Positions 57,340-64,000 of a DNA stretch of 64,000 nucleotides are shown here, piece after piece; position 1 is the stretch's first letter, and each line of letters starts with the position of its first letter. Below the pieces are notes generated by a model, which was not told where the DNA came from, ran no database searches, and saw nothing but the letters and a program-made list of their open reading frames with translations. The stretch is taken from the NCBI GenBank assembly GCA_963707275.1, contig CAVPPH010000004.1, positions 62,001 to 126,000 of the forward strand, read 5' to 3'. A program made the position numbers and the translations under genes. Source of the stretch: JACKBK01 sp963707275 (GTDB lineage Bacteria; Chloroflexota; Anaerolineae; JAAEKA01).

Positions 57340-58668
57340 GTGGCGTCACCCCGTTGCGGCGAATTGTCTGGCTGCCCGCCGCCCGCCGCTGTCCGGTCCA
57401 ACAGCAAGATGGAAACGTGCGCCGGTTGCATCGTTTCGACGATGACGCCGCGCAACTCAGCCAGCAGTTCGTCCAAATCAACCTCGTCGCGCGCCGTGGC
57501 GGCGAAGCGCGCCAGCGTCTGCGCGGCGTCGTACTTGCGCCGGTAGAAGCGCCGGTCGATGGTCGCCTGGATGCGTCGTCGCAAGGGGTTGAACAGCGCG
57601 GCGATAACCAGCGTCGAAACCACGATCACCAGCGGCGACATCTCGCCGACGCGCGCGCCAAACAGCGTCTGCAACGCGACCACCGTGCCAAAGTAGAGCA
57701 GCAGCAGCGTCGCGGTCAGCAGGGTGTAAGCCAGCGTGCGGCTGAGCAGCCGGTCGATGTCCCACAGCCGGTAGCGCAGCACGGCGATGACAAACGAGGC
57801 CGGGAAGATCATCATCCCCAGCGCCAGCAGCGTCATGCCAATCAGTCCGGCCAGCGCGGGCACGGTGAGAACGGCCGGGCCGATACGGTTGACCAGTTGG
57901 CTGGGCAGCAGTTCCAGATCCATCGCGGGCAGGACGGCGAAAGAGAGGAAGTAGACCAGCGGCGTCATGGCGGCGGCCAGAAGCCCAGCCGCCGCCCACT
58001 TGGCCTGTTGCCGCTGTGTCGGGTCGGACACTTCGGTGTAGCGGTAGACCTGGGCATAGAGGCCGGTGATGACCCAGATCAGCAGCAGTGCGGCTTGCAG
58101 TAGCAGCGGCCAGTGCGCGAAACTGCCGATCCCCGCGGGCACGAAGACGGCCAGCAGACTGACCACCGCCCACAACGCCGCCAGCAGCAGCGTCCAGCGC
58201 GGAACGAAACGCCCGTCGGGGAAGAGATAGAGCGTGAAAATGCTGGAGATCAGCCCGGCGCAGGCCACCGCGTTGACCAGGAAACGGGACGGCAGCGGCA
58301 GGGCGACTTCGCCGTAGAGAAAAGCCAGCGGCAGCAGCGCGCCGTTCGCGCTCAGCGTCACAGCCACCAGCAACGCCACCGGGTCGTCCGGCGCGCGCGA
58401 CGAAGAGGATCGTCGCCAGCGCCAGGTGCACCAGCACCACCGCCGTGACCAGCACACTGGCATAGGCTGCGGCCGCGGCCGGCGCAATGACTGTCCCGCC
58501 CAGCGAACGCTCATAGCCCGCCAGTAAGCTGATGAAGCGCCCCGGCAGTCCCGCCAGCACCAGCGCCATAGCCAGGACGGTGATCACCACCCAGGCCGCG
58601 CGCGCCACGACGAGCCAGGCTGTGCGGCCCGGCCCGGTCTCCTGTGGCAGCCCGTCGGTGGTTGTCAT
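57336..58668 (-). CDS. Seven-TM sensor-like membrane protein, paralogue 3 (one frameshift)
   Basis: About 443 residues. ATG 58668 gives MTTTDGLPQETGPGR and a first TM segment (AAWVVITVLAMALVLAGL). A one-base slip near 58395 joins this to DDPVALLVAVTLSANGALLP and the remaining TM helices. The tail (YRLWDIDRLLSRTLAY, then FNPLRRRIQATIDRRFYRRK and TARDEVDLDELLAELR) matches paralogues 1 and 2. It lacks a kinase domain but is directly upstream of the histidine kinase with a 4-bp overlap. This suggests it forms the input part of the same two-component system, perhaps by heterodimerising with the kinase. Confidence 0.8.
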
Positions 58669-58748
58669 GTTAGTCAAGGGCTCGAGTTGACTGGCACTGT
58701 CGAAAGCGCCGGTCAACAGTCGGCGCCGGGCAAACTACTGCTTACTGG

Positions 58749-59702
58749 TCACTGGTCACTGCCCGGTTGCGGCGTCGAGTGAATTGCTGGCAGCGACTGC
58801 AGATAGAGCCAGATGGCCAGGATCTCGTCGTTGGTCATCTGGCCCAGGCGCTGAAAGGGCATCATGTTGTCGTCCAGCATGTCAGAGCTGTCCGGCTTCA
58901 TGCCGAAGCGGATGGCGCGGCGAAAGTCGGTCTCGCTCCAGTTCGCCAGATCGCCGCCGGGCGTCAGGTTGCGGCCGGTCGTCGGCCCGGAGCCTCCGCC
59001 GAAGTCGGCCTGATGGCAGCCGGCGCATGCCAGACGGGCCAGGTATTCGCCATACTCGGCGCTGACCGCTGGTTCCGGCGCGAGCGGCGGCGCGGCCTGG
59101 TGGTCGATGACCAACGCGGGCAGGGCTGACGGCTCCAGCAGCAGCAACAGCCGCGCCAGCAGGTTGACGCGCGTCTCCGGCAGTTCGTTGTCCACCGGCT
59201 CCAGCGAGCGCATGTAGGCGATCAATGCCGCCATGTCTGCGTCGCCGAGATCGAACAGCGACAGGGAAGAGACCAGCACCAGCGGCCGGCCTTCCTGATC
59301 TACGCCGTGGCGCATGAAGCGCACCCAGTCGGCGTCGCTGTAGTACGAGCCGACGCCGCCCTTGCCGGCCGTCAGGTTGGGCGCGACGATCTGGCCCAGC
59401 ATCGCGTCGTCCTCCAGAATCTTGCCCTCCAGCCGCCGGCCGTGGCATTCCTGACAGCCGGTGACCGCCTCGGCCAGATGCTGGCCGCGGGCGATGTTCT
59501 CGGCGTCCATGGAGACCGGCAGCGGGGCGTCGTCCACCGTGAAGGTGCGGTTGAGGCGCAGTTCGCTCACCAGATACAGCGCCAGGATTGCCAGGAGGAT
59601 CAGGCCCACCAGCGCGCCGGCCGCGATGACCAGCTTTTTTGCGCAGCCGGAACCGCCTTTAGCGGCACGGTCATTTGTCGAAGAGGGGTGATTTGGGTTC
59701 AT
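58749..59702 (-). CDS. Membrane-anchored diheme cytochrome c
   Basis: An intact 317-residue protein. One N-terminal TM anchor (KLVIAAGALVGLILLAILAL), then two cytochrome c domains with haem motifs CQECH (residue ~83) and CAGCH (~228). Met-ligand candidates lie in the FMRHGVDQEGRP and DDNMMPF regions. Each domain ends with the usual C-helix (DADMAALIAYMRSLE and NDEILAIWLYLQSLP). Homologous to the cytochrome at 30135-31120. The promoter at 59728-59762 carries a TCGTTACGA palindrome, and a seven-TM paralogue with a kinase/regulator pair follows on the same strand. Likely a respiratory electron carrier. Confidence 0.88.
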   Translation of the reverse strand: MNPNHPSSTNDRAAKGGSGCAKKLVIAAGALVGLILLAILALYLVSELRLNRTFTVDDAPLPVSMDAENIARGQHLAEAVTGCQECHGRRLEGKILEDDAMLGQIVAPNLTAGKGGVGSYYSDADWVRFMRHGVDQEGRPLVLVSSLSLFDLGDADMAALIAYMRSLEPVDNELPETRVNLLARLLLLLEPSALPALVIDHQAAPPLAPEPAVSAEYGEYLARLACAGCHQADFGGGSGPTTGRNLTPGGDLANWSETDFRRAIRFGMKPDSSDMLDDNMMPFQRLGQMTNDEILAIWLYLQSLPAIHSTPQPGSDQ

Positions 59703-59727
59703 GGGACTTGTTCAACAGGAATGGCGC

Positions 59728-59762
59728 ATTATACACTACAATCGTTCCGAGATCGTTACGAA
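59728..59762 (-). promoter_or_regulatory. Promoter with TTCGTAACG-N20-TATAAT architecture and two palindromes
   Basis: Minus strand: TTCGTAACG (59762-59754), 20 bp, TATAAT (59733-59728). The palindrome TCGTTACGA is at 59753-59761 and a one-mismatch copy TCGTTCCGA at 59742-59750, so two sites 11 bp apart. Start codon at 59702. Confidence 0.65.
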
Positions 59763-59801
59763 GTATGCACAAACGTGTGACGTTTGCGGCATTTGGCGTG
59801 C

Positions 59802-59881
59802 GGCTCGTGTCTGGAACAAGTGCTGTGGACGGTTCAGGCACGGCCGGAGACCGGCGCGCGCACTTACACTGAACATAAGCC
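59802..59881. repeat. Palindromic interspersed repeat, family B, copy 1
   Basis: An 80-bp element from GGCTCGTGTCTGGAACAAGTGC to GCACTTACACTGAACATAAGCC. It has the same length, ends and GGAGACCGG centre as the copy at 63307-63387. It lies past the 3' end of the minus-strand membrane gene at 59916. Confidence 0.75.
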
Positions 59882-59915
59882 TTGGCGCGACCAGTCTGAT
59901 AGCGACAAGGGCGCT

Positions 59916-61217
59916 TCAACTGAGCGCCTCTGCCACTTGCGTCGTAGCAGACGATGGCGAAGCGACGACGGCCGACCGGCTGGCGGCGCGCAGACCGAGC
60001 AGCAACGAGACCGGCAACAGCAGCCAGGGCAACAGGAAAGGCAAGAAAACAAACAACGTTTCAGGCAGCAGGACGTCGCGCACCCGCAGGCCGGGCTGAA
60101 CCAGCGCCGCCAGCCAGAGCGCCAGGAAGAGCGCGCCGGCCAGGCCGAACCCGACGAGCAGCGGCGCTATCTGGCGTCGCTGGGATGGAGTGCGCCGGCT
60201 GCGCAGCGCGAGGGCTACCAGGCCAGACGCAAAGAACGCGGCCGCGACCACCAGCGGCGTCAACTCCGGCAGCACGCTGCGCAGTGGCGTTGCCAGCCAG
60301 GCTGCCAGCCAGATTATCCACAGGACGAACGCCCCTTTCGCCCAGCCCGGTTCCAGGCGACCGTCGGGCCAGACGACCATCGTCAGAACGATCAGCGCCA
60401 GACCGCCGGCCTTGACCAGCGCCGGAAGGCTGCGCACCAGTGGCAGGCCGGTCATCGCGCCGGCTGTCAACGGCTCGGCGCGAAACCAGCCGGTTGCCAG
60501 CACGACCAGCGCCAGCGCTGCCAGGCTGCCGGCGCGGTTGCCGGCGCTTTGCCAGAAGACAACGGATGCCAGCCCGCAGTAGAGCGTGGCAAATGCCACC
60601 ATCGCCAGTCCATGCAACTGGTGCGCGCTCTGGAAGTTCAGACCGAGCGCCAGATACCCGTCGCTGCCCGCGGGCGGGAAGCGGGTGAACTCGTCCGCCA
60701 GCGAGACCATTCCCGCGAGCGCCAGCGCCAGGAAGAACGCGAAGGGGATCAGCCAGACCAGCGCGACCGGGCGCTGACGACTGGCGATGCCGCGACCATT
60801 CAGCCGAAGCAGTCCCGCCTCCAGCGCCAGTGCGAAGGCCAGACCAATAGCTCCAAACAAGGCTGCGCCCACAGCAGGCGACACCAAACCCAACTCACCC
60901 TCCGGCGCCAGGAAGAATGGCAGGGCGATCAGCGCCGCAAGCGCCAACCCGAACACCAGGCCCTTCCACATGCCGCGCACCGGGATGAACGGACGCACCA
61001 CGCCGTAGATCAATCCGGCGATCAAGCCAAGGATACCTGCGATCATCATGATGCCTACAGTTCCCTCGACGGAGAATTCCCGCGGAATACGGCCCATGAC
61101 TGCTACGGCTCGCATGGCAAGCCGCCCAGCGATGCCGCCGACCAGCGCGCCGGCCACCAGCCCGACCACCCCCGCAGCCATCATGCCGTACAGATTGACG
61201 TTTCTTCGCTCTTTCAT
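59916..61217 (-). CDS. Large polytopic membrane protein of unknown function
   Basis: An intact 433-residue protein with about twelve TM helices. The first (GVVGLVAGALVGGIAGRLAM) is glycine-rich, and the middle contains LNFQSAHQLHGLAMVAFATL. ATG 61217 follows AAAGGGTGCC. No transporter or enzyme motif was recognised. It shares strand and 19-bp spacing with the upstream membrane gene at 61237-61930 and the DUF4399 lipoprotein beyond it, so an operon is likely. Confidence 0.65.
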   Translation of the reverse strand: MKERRNVNLYGMMAAGVVGLVAGALVGGIAGRLAMRAVAVMGRIPREFSVEGTVGIMMIAGILGLIAGLIYGVVRPFIPVRGMWKGLVFGLALAALIALPFFLAPEGELGLVSPAVGAALFGAIGLAFALALEAGLLRLNGRGIASRQRPVALVWLIPFAFFLALALAGMVSLADEFTRFPPAGSDGYLALGLNFQSAHQLHGLAMVAFATLYCGLASVVFWQSAGNRAGSLAALALVVLATGWFRAEPLTAGAMTGLPLVRSLPALVKAGGLALIVLTMVVWPDGRLEPGWAKGAFVLWIIWLAAWLATPLRSVLPELTPLVVAAAFFASGLVALALRSRRTPSQRRQIAPLLVGFGLAGALFLALWLAALVQPGLRVRDVLLPETLFVFLPFLLPWLLLPVSLLLGLRAASRSAVVASPSSATTQVAEALS

Positions 61218-61236
61218 GGCACCCTTTCCTCGCTGA

Positions 61237-61930
61237 TTAGGGATCTACTTGTTGAGCACGCACTGAGATCAGTCCGGTTCCTTCGCCGTATCCCAGATCG
61301 GCCGCGTAGATCACATCATCAAACTGATAGCGCATTGTTTCGTACCCGTAGGGATGATCCTTCGGCTGCGTCGGGTTGCTTTCGTTGGTGTAGGTTGTGA
61401 CAGGCTGACACGCCGCGTCGAACACGCCGAGGATATCAACACCTGCGCCAGATGCGACGGTTGCGAACTTCACACCGCCGCGAATGCCGGTCGGGTCCTC
61501 GAATTGCATCGCCATCACGCCCGCGCGGCTGGCCGTGACCCCACTTGCGATCGGTGCGCCGCGTCGTTTCCATGGGCAGAATCACCCGGTCGGTCTCAGC
61601 GACATCGGCCAGGCAAGGCAGGATACGCTCGCCAGCCGTAGCAGTGGGCATCGTCGTCATCGAAACGATCACGGCGGCAGAGGGGGTGCGGATCGACAGC
61701 GCCTGACTGGTCACTGTCGAGGGCGGGGTCGGCAAGCCAACCACGGGTAGTTGCCCGTCCAGCAGGCCAAACAGCGTTAGAGCCAGGCCAAAGGAACCCA
61801 GGAGCAATCTGCGCCCGGGCCCCAAAGCTGGCAACTCCACCGTGACGAGCTTGAGGTCCTTGCCGATCAATGCGGCCAGGAGAAAGACGACGCCAAACAC
61901 AAATGATGCAACGCTGACTGTTGGTGGCAT
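61237..61930 (-). CDS. Membrane-anchored protein of unknown function (frameshifted)
   Basis: About 231 residues. ATG 61930 is directly followed by MPPTVSVASFVFGVVFLLAA, an N-terminal TM helix; a second hydrophobic segment is LLLGSFGLALTLFGLLDGQ. The remainder looks extracytoplasmic. A slip near 61560 is repaired by one base and leads to FEDPTGIRGGVKFATVASGA and MRYQFDDVIYAADLGYGEGT, ending at 61237. No family recognised. It lies between the DUF4399 lipoprotein and a polytopic membrane protein. Confidence 0.65.
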
Positions 61931-61988
61931 GGGATTTCCAGATGAAAGACGCAGGTAGGTTTCGGCGTAATTGACCGTATAGAACCGG

Positions 61989-62026
61989 CTTGCAGATCGC
62001 GTCGCGCTTGCGGCGCGACCTGCAAG
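61989..62026. terminator. Imperfect hairpin between lipoprotein and membrane gene
   Basis: CTTGCAGATCGCGT pairs with GCGCGACCTGCAAG (one mismatch, one G-T pair). On the minus strand no T-run follows, so it may be a processing hairpin or repeat. Confidence 0.4.
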
Positions 62027-62042
62027 TTGGTTTTGTTGGCGG

Positions 62043-62483
62043 CTACTGCACCGTGATGCTGATCTTTTCCGTAAGGTCGTTGCCGGGGAGGGCGATGTGC
62101 GCGCCGTCGGCCGCTTGCAGGCAGAGGGTGTGCGCGCCGGGGGCCAGCTCCAGCGTTGCCTCGACCTGCCCCTGGCCATAGTGCAGATGCGTGTCGTCCT
62201 TGGGCACTGCCTGTCCGGCGGCGATGCAGTCGCCGTCGATGGTGATGTGCAGGTGGCCGTGGCCGGCCTTGACTTCGCCCGCCGGCTCGACGGTGAAGTT
62301 GTCAGCGGCCATCTTGACAAGCAGCGGACTGCTGACCGCCATGCCGTCCTTGAGATCGACGAAGCTGACGCTGCCGTTGGCGCCAGACGCGCCGCCTGAG
62401 CAGGCGCTGAGGACCAGCATTGCCAGCAGAGACGCTGCGACTACCAGCCTGCCGGCCCGCAGCTTTGTATAACCGAAACTCAT
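62043..62483 (-). CDS. DUF4399 lipoprotein
   Basis: An intact 146-residue protein. The signal peptide (LVVAASLLAMLVLSACSGG) has the lipobox LSAC. The mature part shows the DUF4399 pattern: SVSFVDLKDGMAVSSPLLVK, GHGHLHITIDGDC, then VPKDDTHLHYGQGQVEATLE and LAPGAHTLCLQAADGAHIAL. Its His-rich HLH and HLHYG motifs could bind metal. The family is of unknown function. ATG 62483 lacks a strong ribosome site but precedes a proper signal peptide. Confidence 0.82.
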   Translation of the reverse strand: MSFGYTKLRAGRLVVAASLLAMLVLSACSGGASGANGSVSFVDLKDGMAVSSPLLVKMAADNFTVEPAGEVKAGHGHLHITIDGDCIAAGQAVPKDDTHLHYGQGQVEATLELAPGAHTLCLQAADGAHIALPGNDLTEKISITVQ

Positions 62484-62590
62484 GTTGCACCTCCGTGATT
62501 GGTGAGTGTGTCCGAATTGACACTGCTATCCTACACGACGATGCGTCCCCCCGTCATGGGACTGGTGTCCCGATGTGGTCGGGAAATAAC

Positions 62591-62622
62591 AGCGCCGGGT
62601 TCCCGATCGGGAACCCGGCGCT
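62591..62622 (-). terminator. 32-bp perfect palindrome, terminator of the PH-domain gene
   Basis: AGCGCCGGGTTCCCGA joined to its exact complement TCGGGAACCCGGCGCT. It lies 28 bp beyond the PH gene stop on the minus strand. Confidence 0.7.
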
Positions 62623-62649
62623 TATAGTCAAACCTGAGAGTGTGTACGG

Positions 62650-63175
62650 CTACAGTTTGCTGCCAGAACCGCCCTTGGCCTTGGCGCGGGCGTCATCGAT
62701 TACTTCGAGCAGGTCCTTGGGGTTTGGCACACCCTTCAACTCAAACGACCCGCCGGAAGCCGCTGTCTGGCAGATCAGATTGCCAAACTTGAAAATGGTG
62801 GCCAGGAATTCCGCGCTGAACGATGTTGATATCCTGGATGTTGGTCAACGATGCTGACGATACCTCGTGGCTGAAGGGCGTCCGCTTGTTGGAATTGATC
62901 AGCCGCTGGTTGGTGATCAGCCAGATGTCGTTGCGGTAGCGATAGAAGATGAAGAGGAAGTAGAAGATCGCGGCGATGACGACTACTGCACGGATGATGT
63001 TCAGGATCGTGCTGGTGATGTTCCAACCGAGGAAGTCACGGATCGAGCCTGCCAACCAGAAAACCAGCAGTGCGATCAATACGGTCGCAATCGTCTTGAG
63101 AATCACGTAGACGGGATGACGACGCACCAGGCGTATTACGGTCTCGCCGCTTTGCAGATTGACGGGTAAGTCCAT
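62650..63175 (-). CDS. Bacterial PH-domain membrane protein, YdbS-like (frameshifted)
   Basis: About 175 residues. An N-terminal stretch LQSGETVIRLVRRHP is followed by two TM helices (VILKTIATVLIALLVFWLAG and AVVVIAAIFYFLFIFYRY). Then comes the bPH_2 domain (DIWLITNQRLINSNKRTPFS, SSASLTNIQDINIVQRGI). A slip near 62820 is repaired by one base and gives FKFGNLICQTAASGGSFELK, then NPKDLLEVIDDARAKA and a TAG at 62650-62652. Length and order fit YdbS-like proteins. ATG 63175 is at the family start. Promoter at 63236-63264. Confidence 0.8.
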
Positions 63176-63235
63176 TGTTGGTCCTTTCGATGGGAGACGG
63201 ACAGGGATTCGAACACCGGGATGGTGGATGTCAGG

Positions 63236-63264
63236 ATTATAGGGCGTGTGCGCAATTCTGCCAA
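63236..63264 (-). promoter_or_regulatory. Sigma-70 promoter for the PH-domain gene
   Basis: Minus strand: TTGGCA (63264-63259, five of six -35 matches), 17-bp spacer, TATAAT (63241-63236). Start codon at 63175, so a leader of about 55 nt. Confidence 0.75.
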
Positions 63265-63306
63265 GTCAGTTGCAGGCGATTGCGTGACGGCTGGAAGAAT
63301 ATTTCC

Positions 63307-63387
63307 GGCTCATGACTAGGACAAGTGCGCTGGTTGGTACGGGCACGGTCTGGAGACCGGCCCGAGCACTTGTACTGAACATGAGCC
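63307..63387. repeat. Palindromic interspersed repeat, family B, copy 2
   Basis: An 81-bp element with arms GGCTCATGACTAGGACAAGTGC and GCACTTGTACTGAACATGAGCC and centre GGTCTGGAGACCGG. It matches copy 1 at 59802-59881. It lies between the biotin-carrier gene and the PH gene promoter. Confidence 0.8.
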
Positions 63388-63426
63388 ACATTCTCACTGG
63401 CGCACAGGGTCAGCGGCGACTCTGCA

Positions 63427-63960
63427 TCACTGTAAAGTCACCAGCGTCTCGCCCTGGTTCACCGAGTTGCCAGGCTTGACCTTGACCGTCGCCACCACGC
63501 CGTCGCGCGGCGCGCGCAGTTCGTTCTCCATCTTCATGGCTTCGAGAATGATAATGCTCTGGCCCAGCGTCACAGGGTCGCCCTCGGCCACCAGTACCTT
63601 GACCACCAGACCGGGGATCGGCGCCTTGATAGCGGAGTCACCGCTGGGGCCGCCCAGCCCGCCCGATGCCAGGCTAGCCCGGTGGGTGCGCTCGTCGACG
63701 ATGCTGACCTCGAAACCTTCGTAGCCTTCGCCGGACACCATCACCCGGTATGCGTGGCGTTCCGTCTGGTCGACATGCACCTCATAGGAGCGATTGTCAA
63801 CCAGCAGCGAGTAGAGGTCCAGGTTGCCGATCTGGCGCAGGTCGGTGTGGAACGCCTGGTCGCCGACGCGCACCAGTCCGTCTTCCTCGATCTCGATTTC
63901 CATGGTGCGGCCGGTGCCAACAGGCGCTCCGGTAGGCGTAATTGTCGCGATGTATTTCAC
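63427..63960 (-). CDS. Biotin/lipoyl carrier protein of an acyl-CoA carboxylase (start at window edge)
   Basis: A 177-residue protein. The C-terminal biotinyl domain starts around IKAPIPGLVVKVLVAEGDPV and carries the biotinylated Lys in LEAMKMEN, ending NQGETLVTLQ. The N-terminal half (MEIEIEEDGLVRVGDQAFHT) is the usual BCCP-like spacer domain. It is the carrier subunit that shuttles carboxyl-biotin between carboxylase and transferase. The GTG at 63960 is assumed as the start. The frame stays open to the window edge and reads WRLEALRKTYP before it, so it may be the end of an upstream carboxylase gene or a fused protein. More sequence would settle this. Confidence 0.82.
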   Translation of the reverse strand: MKYIATITPTGAPVGTGRTMEIEIEEDGLVRVGDQAFHTDLRQIGNLDLYSLLVDNRSYEVHVDQTERHAYRVMVSGEGYEGFEVSIVDERTHRASLASGGLGGPSGDSAIKAPIPGLVVKVLVAEGDPVTLGQSIIILEAMKMENELRAPRDGVVATVKVKPGNSVNQGETLVTLQ

Positions 63961-64000
63961 GGGGTATGTCTTTCTCAGCGCTTCCAGCCGCCAGCGCGCT

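Noticed and set aside
63190..63225. tRNA-like T-arm on the minus strand (GTGTTCGAATCCC) near the PH gene leader
   Set aside because: The T-stem does not pair properly, and no matching acceptor 5' strand, D-arm or anticodon arm exists within 100 bp upstream. At most a remnant.

Overview
This is a GC-rich bacterial window that looks like a draft genome or metagenome contig from Chloroflexota, most likely a Caldilineae/Anaerolineae-type organism. That placement is inferred from the gene content: BTAD/AfsR-type regulators with ATPase and TPR tails, cyclase-ATPase-TPR regulators, a family of seven-TM sensor-like proteins, ScyD/ScyE propellers, an SPFH-SHOCT protein and many interspersed palindromic repeats. 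No rRNA, complete tRNA, CRISPR array or transposase gene was seen.

The reading frames are damaged unevenly. Around 0-2.4, 8.9-10.2, 16.7-21.3 and 44-46.6 kb, conserved protein sequence hops between frames every 100-300 bp. Elsewhere reading frames of 2-3.3 kb are intact. Most hops are repaired by removing or adding one base, so I read them as consensus errors. I annotate each broken gene as one CDS over its whole span. True decay is argued separately for kdpD, the toxin gene at 23.1-23.5 kb, the cyclase-less regulator at 34.6-37.3 kb and a remnant at 38.0 kb.

Layout. 0-3.6 kb: group 3 cytosolic [NiFe] hydrogenase small and large subunits, maturation protease and a cNMP-binding protein. 3.7-7.9 kb: a TolB-like lipoprotein, convergent with an operon of a SelW-like selenoprotein (in-frame UGA plus candidate SECIS), a family 2 glycosyltransferase, a flippase-like membrane protein and an HD hydrolase. 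8.3-12.7 kb: DUF2207, zinc-ribbon, coiled-coil and SPFH-SHOCT cluster. 12.8-15.7 kb: GHMP sugar kinase joined to a GalU-like nucleotidyltransferase, then a C39-like protein with an unknown partner. 16.0-23.0 kb: kdp potassium-pump operon with two small extra membrane proteins and a degenerate kdpD. 23.1-23.8 kb: TumE/TumA-like toxin-antitoxin remnant. 24-31 kb: membrane proteins, a GNAT acetyltransferase, two seven-TM paralogues and a diheme cytochrome c. 31.3-50.5 kb: regulatory and secreted accessory region (two BTAD regulators, each divergent from a small protein of one family; a cyclase-ATPase-TPR protein and a truncated relative; two DUF4242 proteins; a beta-helix protein; two ScyD/ScyE propellers). 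50.6-54.5 kb: TPP enzyme, SDR, GNAT and a cysteine-cluster protein. 54.5-64 kb: response regulator, NarL-type histidine kinase, a third seven-TM paralogue, a second diheme cytochrome c, membrane proteins, a DUF4399 lipoprotein, a PH-domain protein and a biotin carrier protein running off the end.

How it fits together. The two diheme cytochrome c genes and one seven-TM paralogue share an upstream 9-bp palindrome, TCGTTACGA. Two of the three have it at the same spacing from a TATAAT box. One of these loci also encodes the histidine kinase and response regulator, suggesting a small respiratory or redox regulon. The regulatory region is organised around repeated modules: BTAD regulator plus small protein, and VRAHDL-motif secreted protein plus cyclase-ATPase. 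One copy of the second module is intact and one is in ruins.
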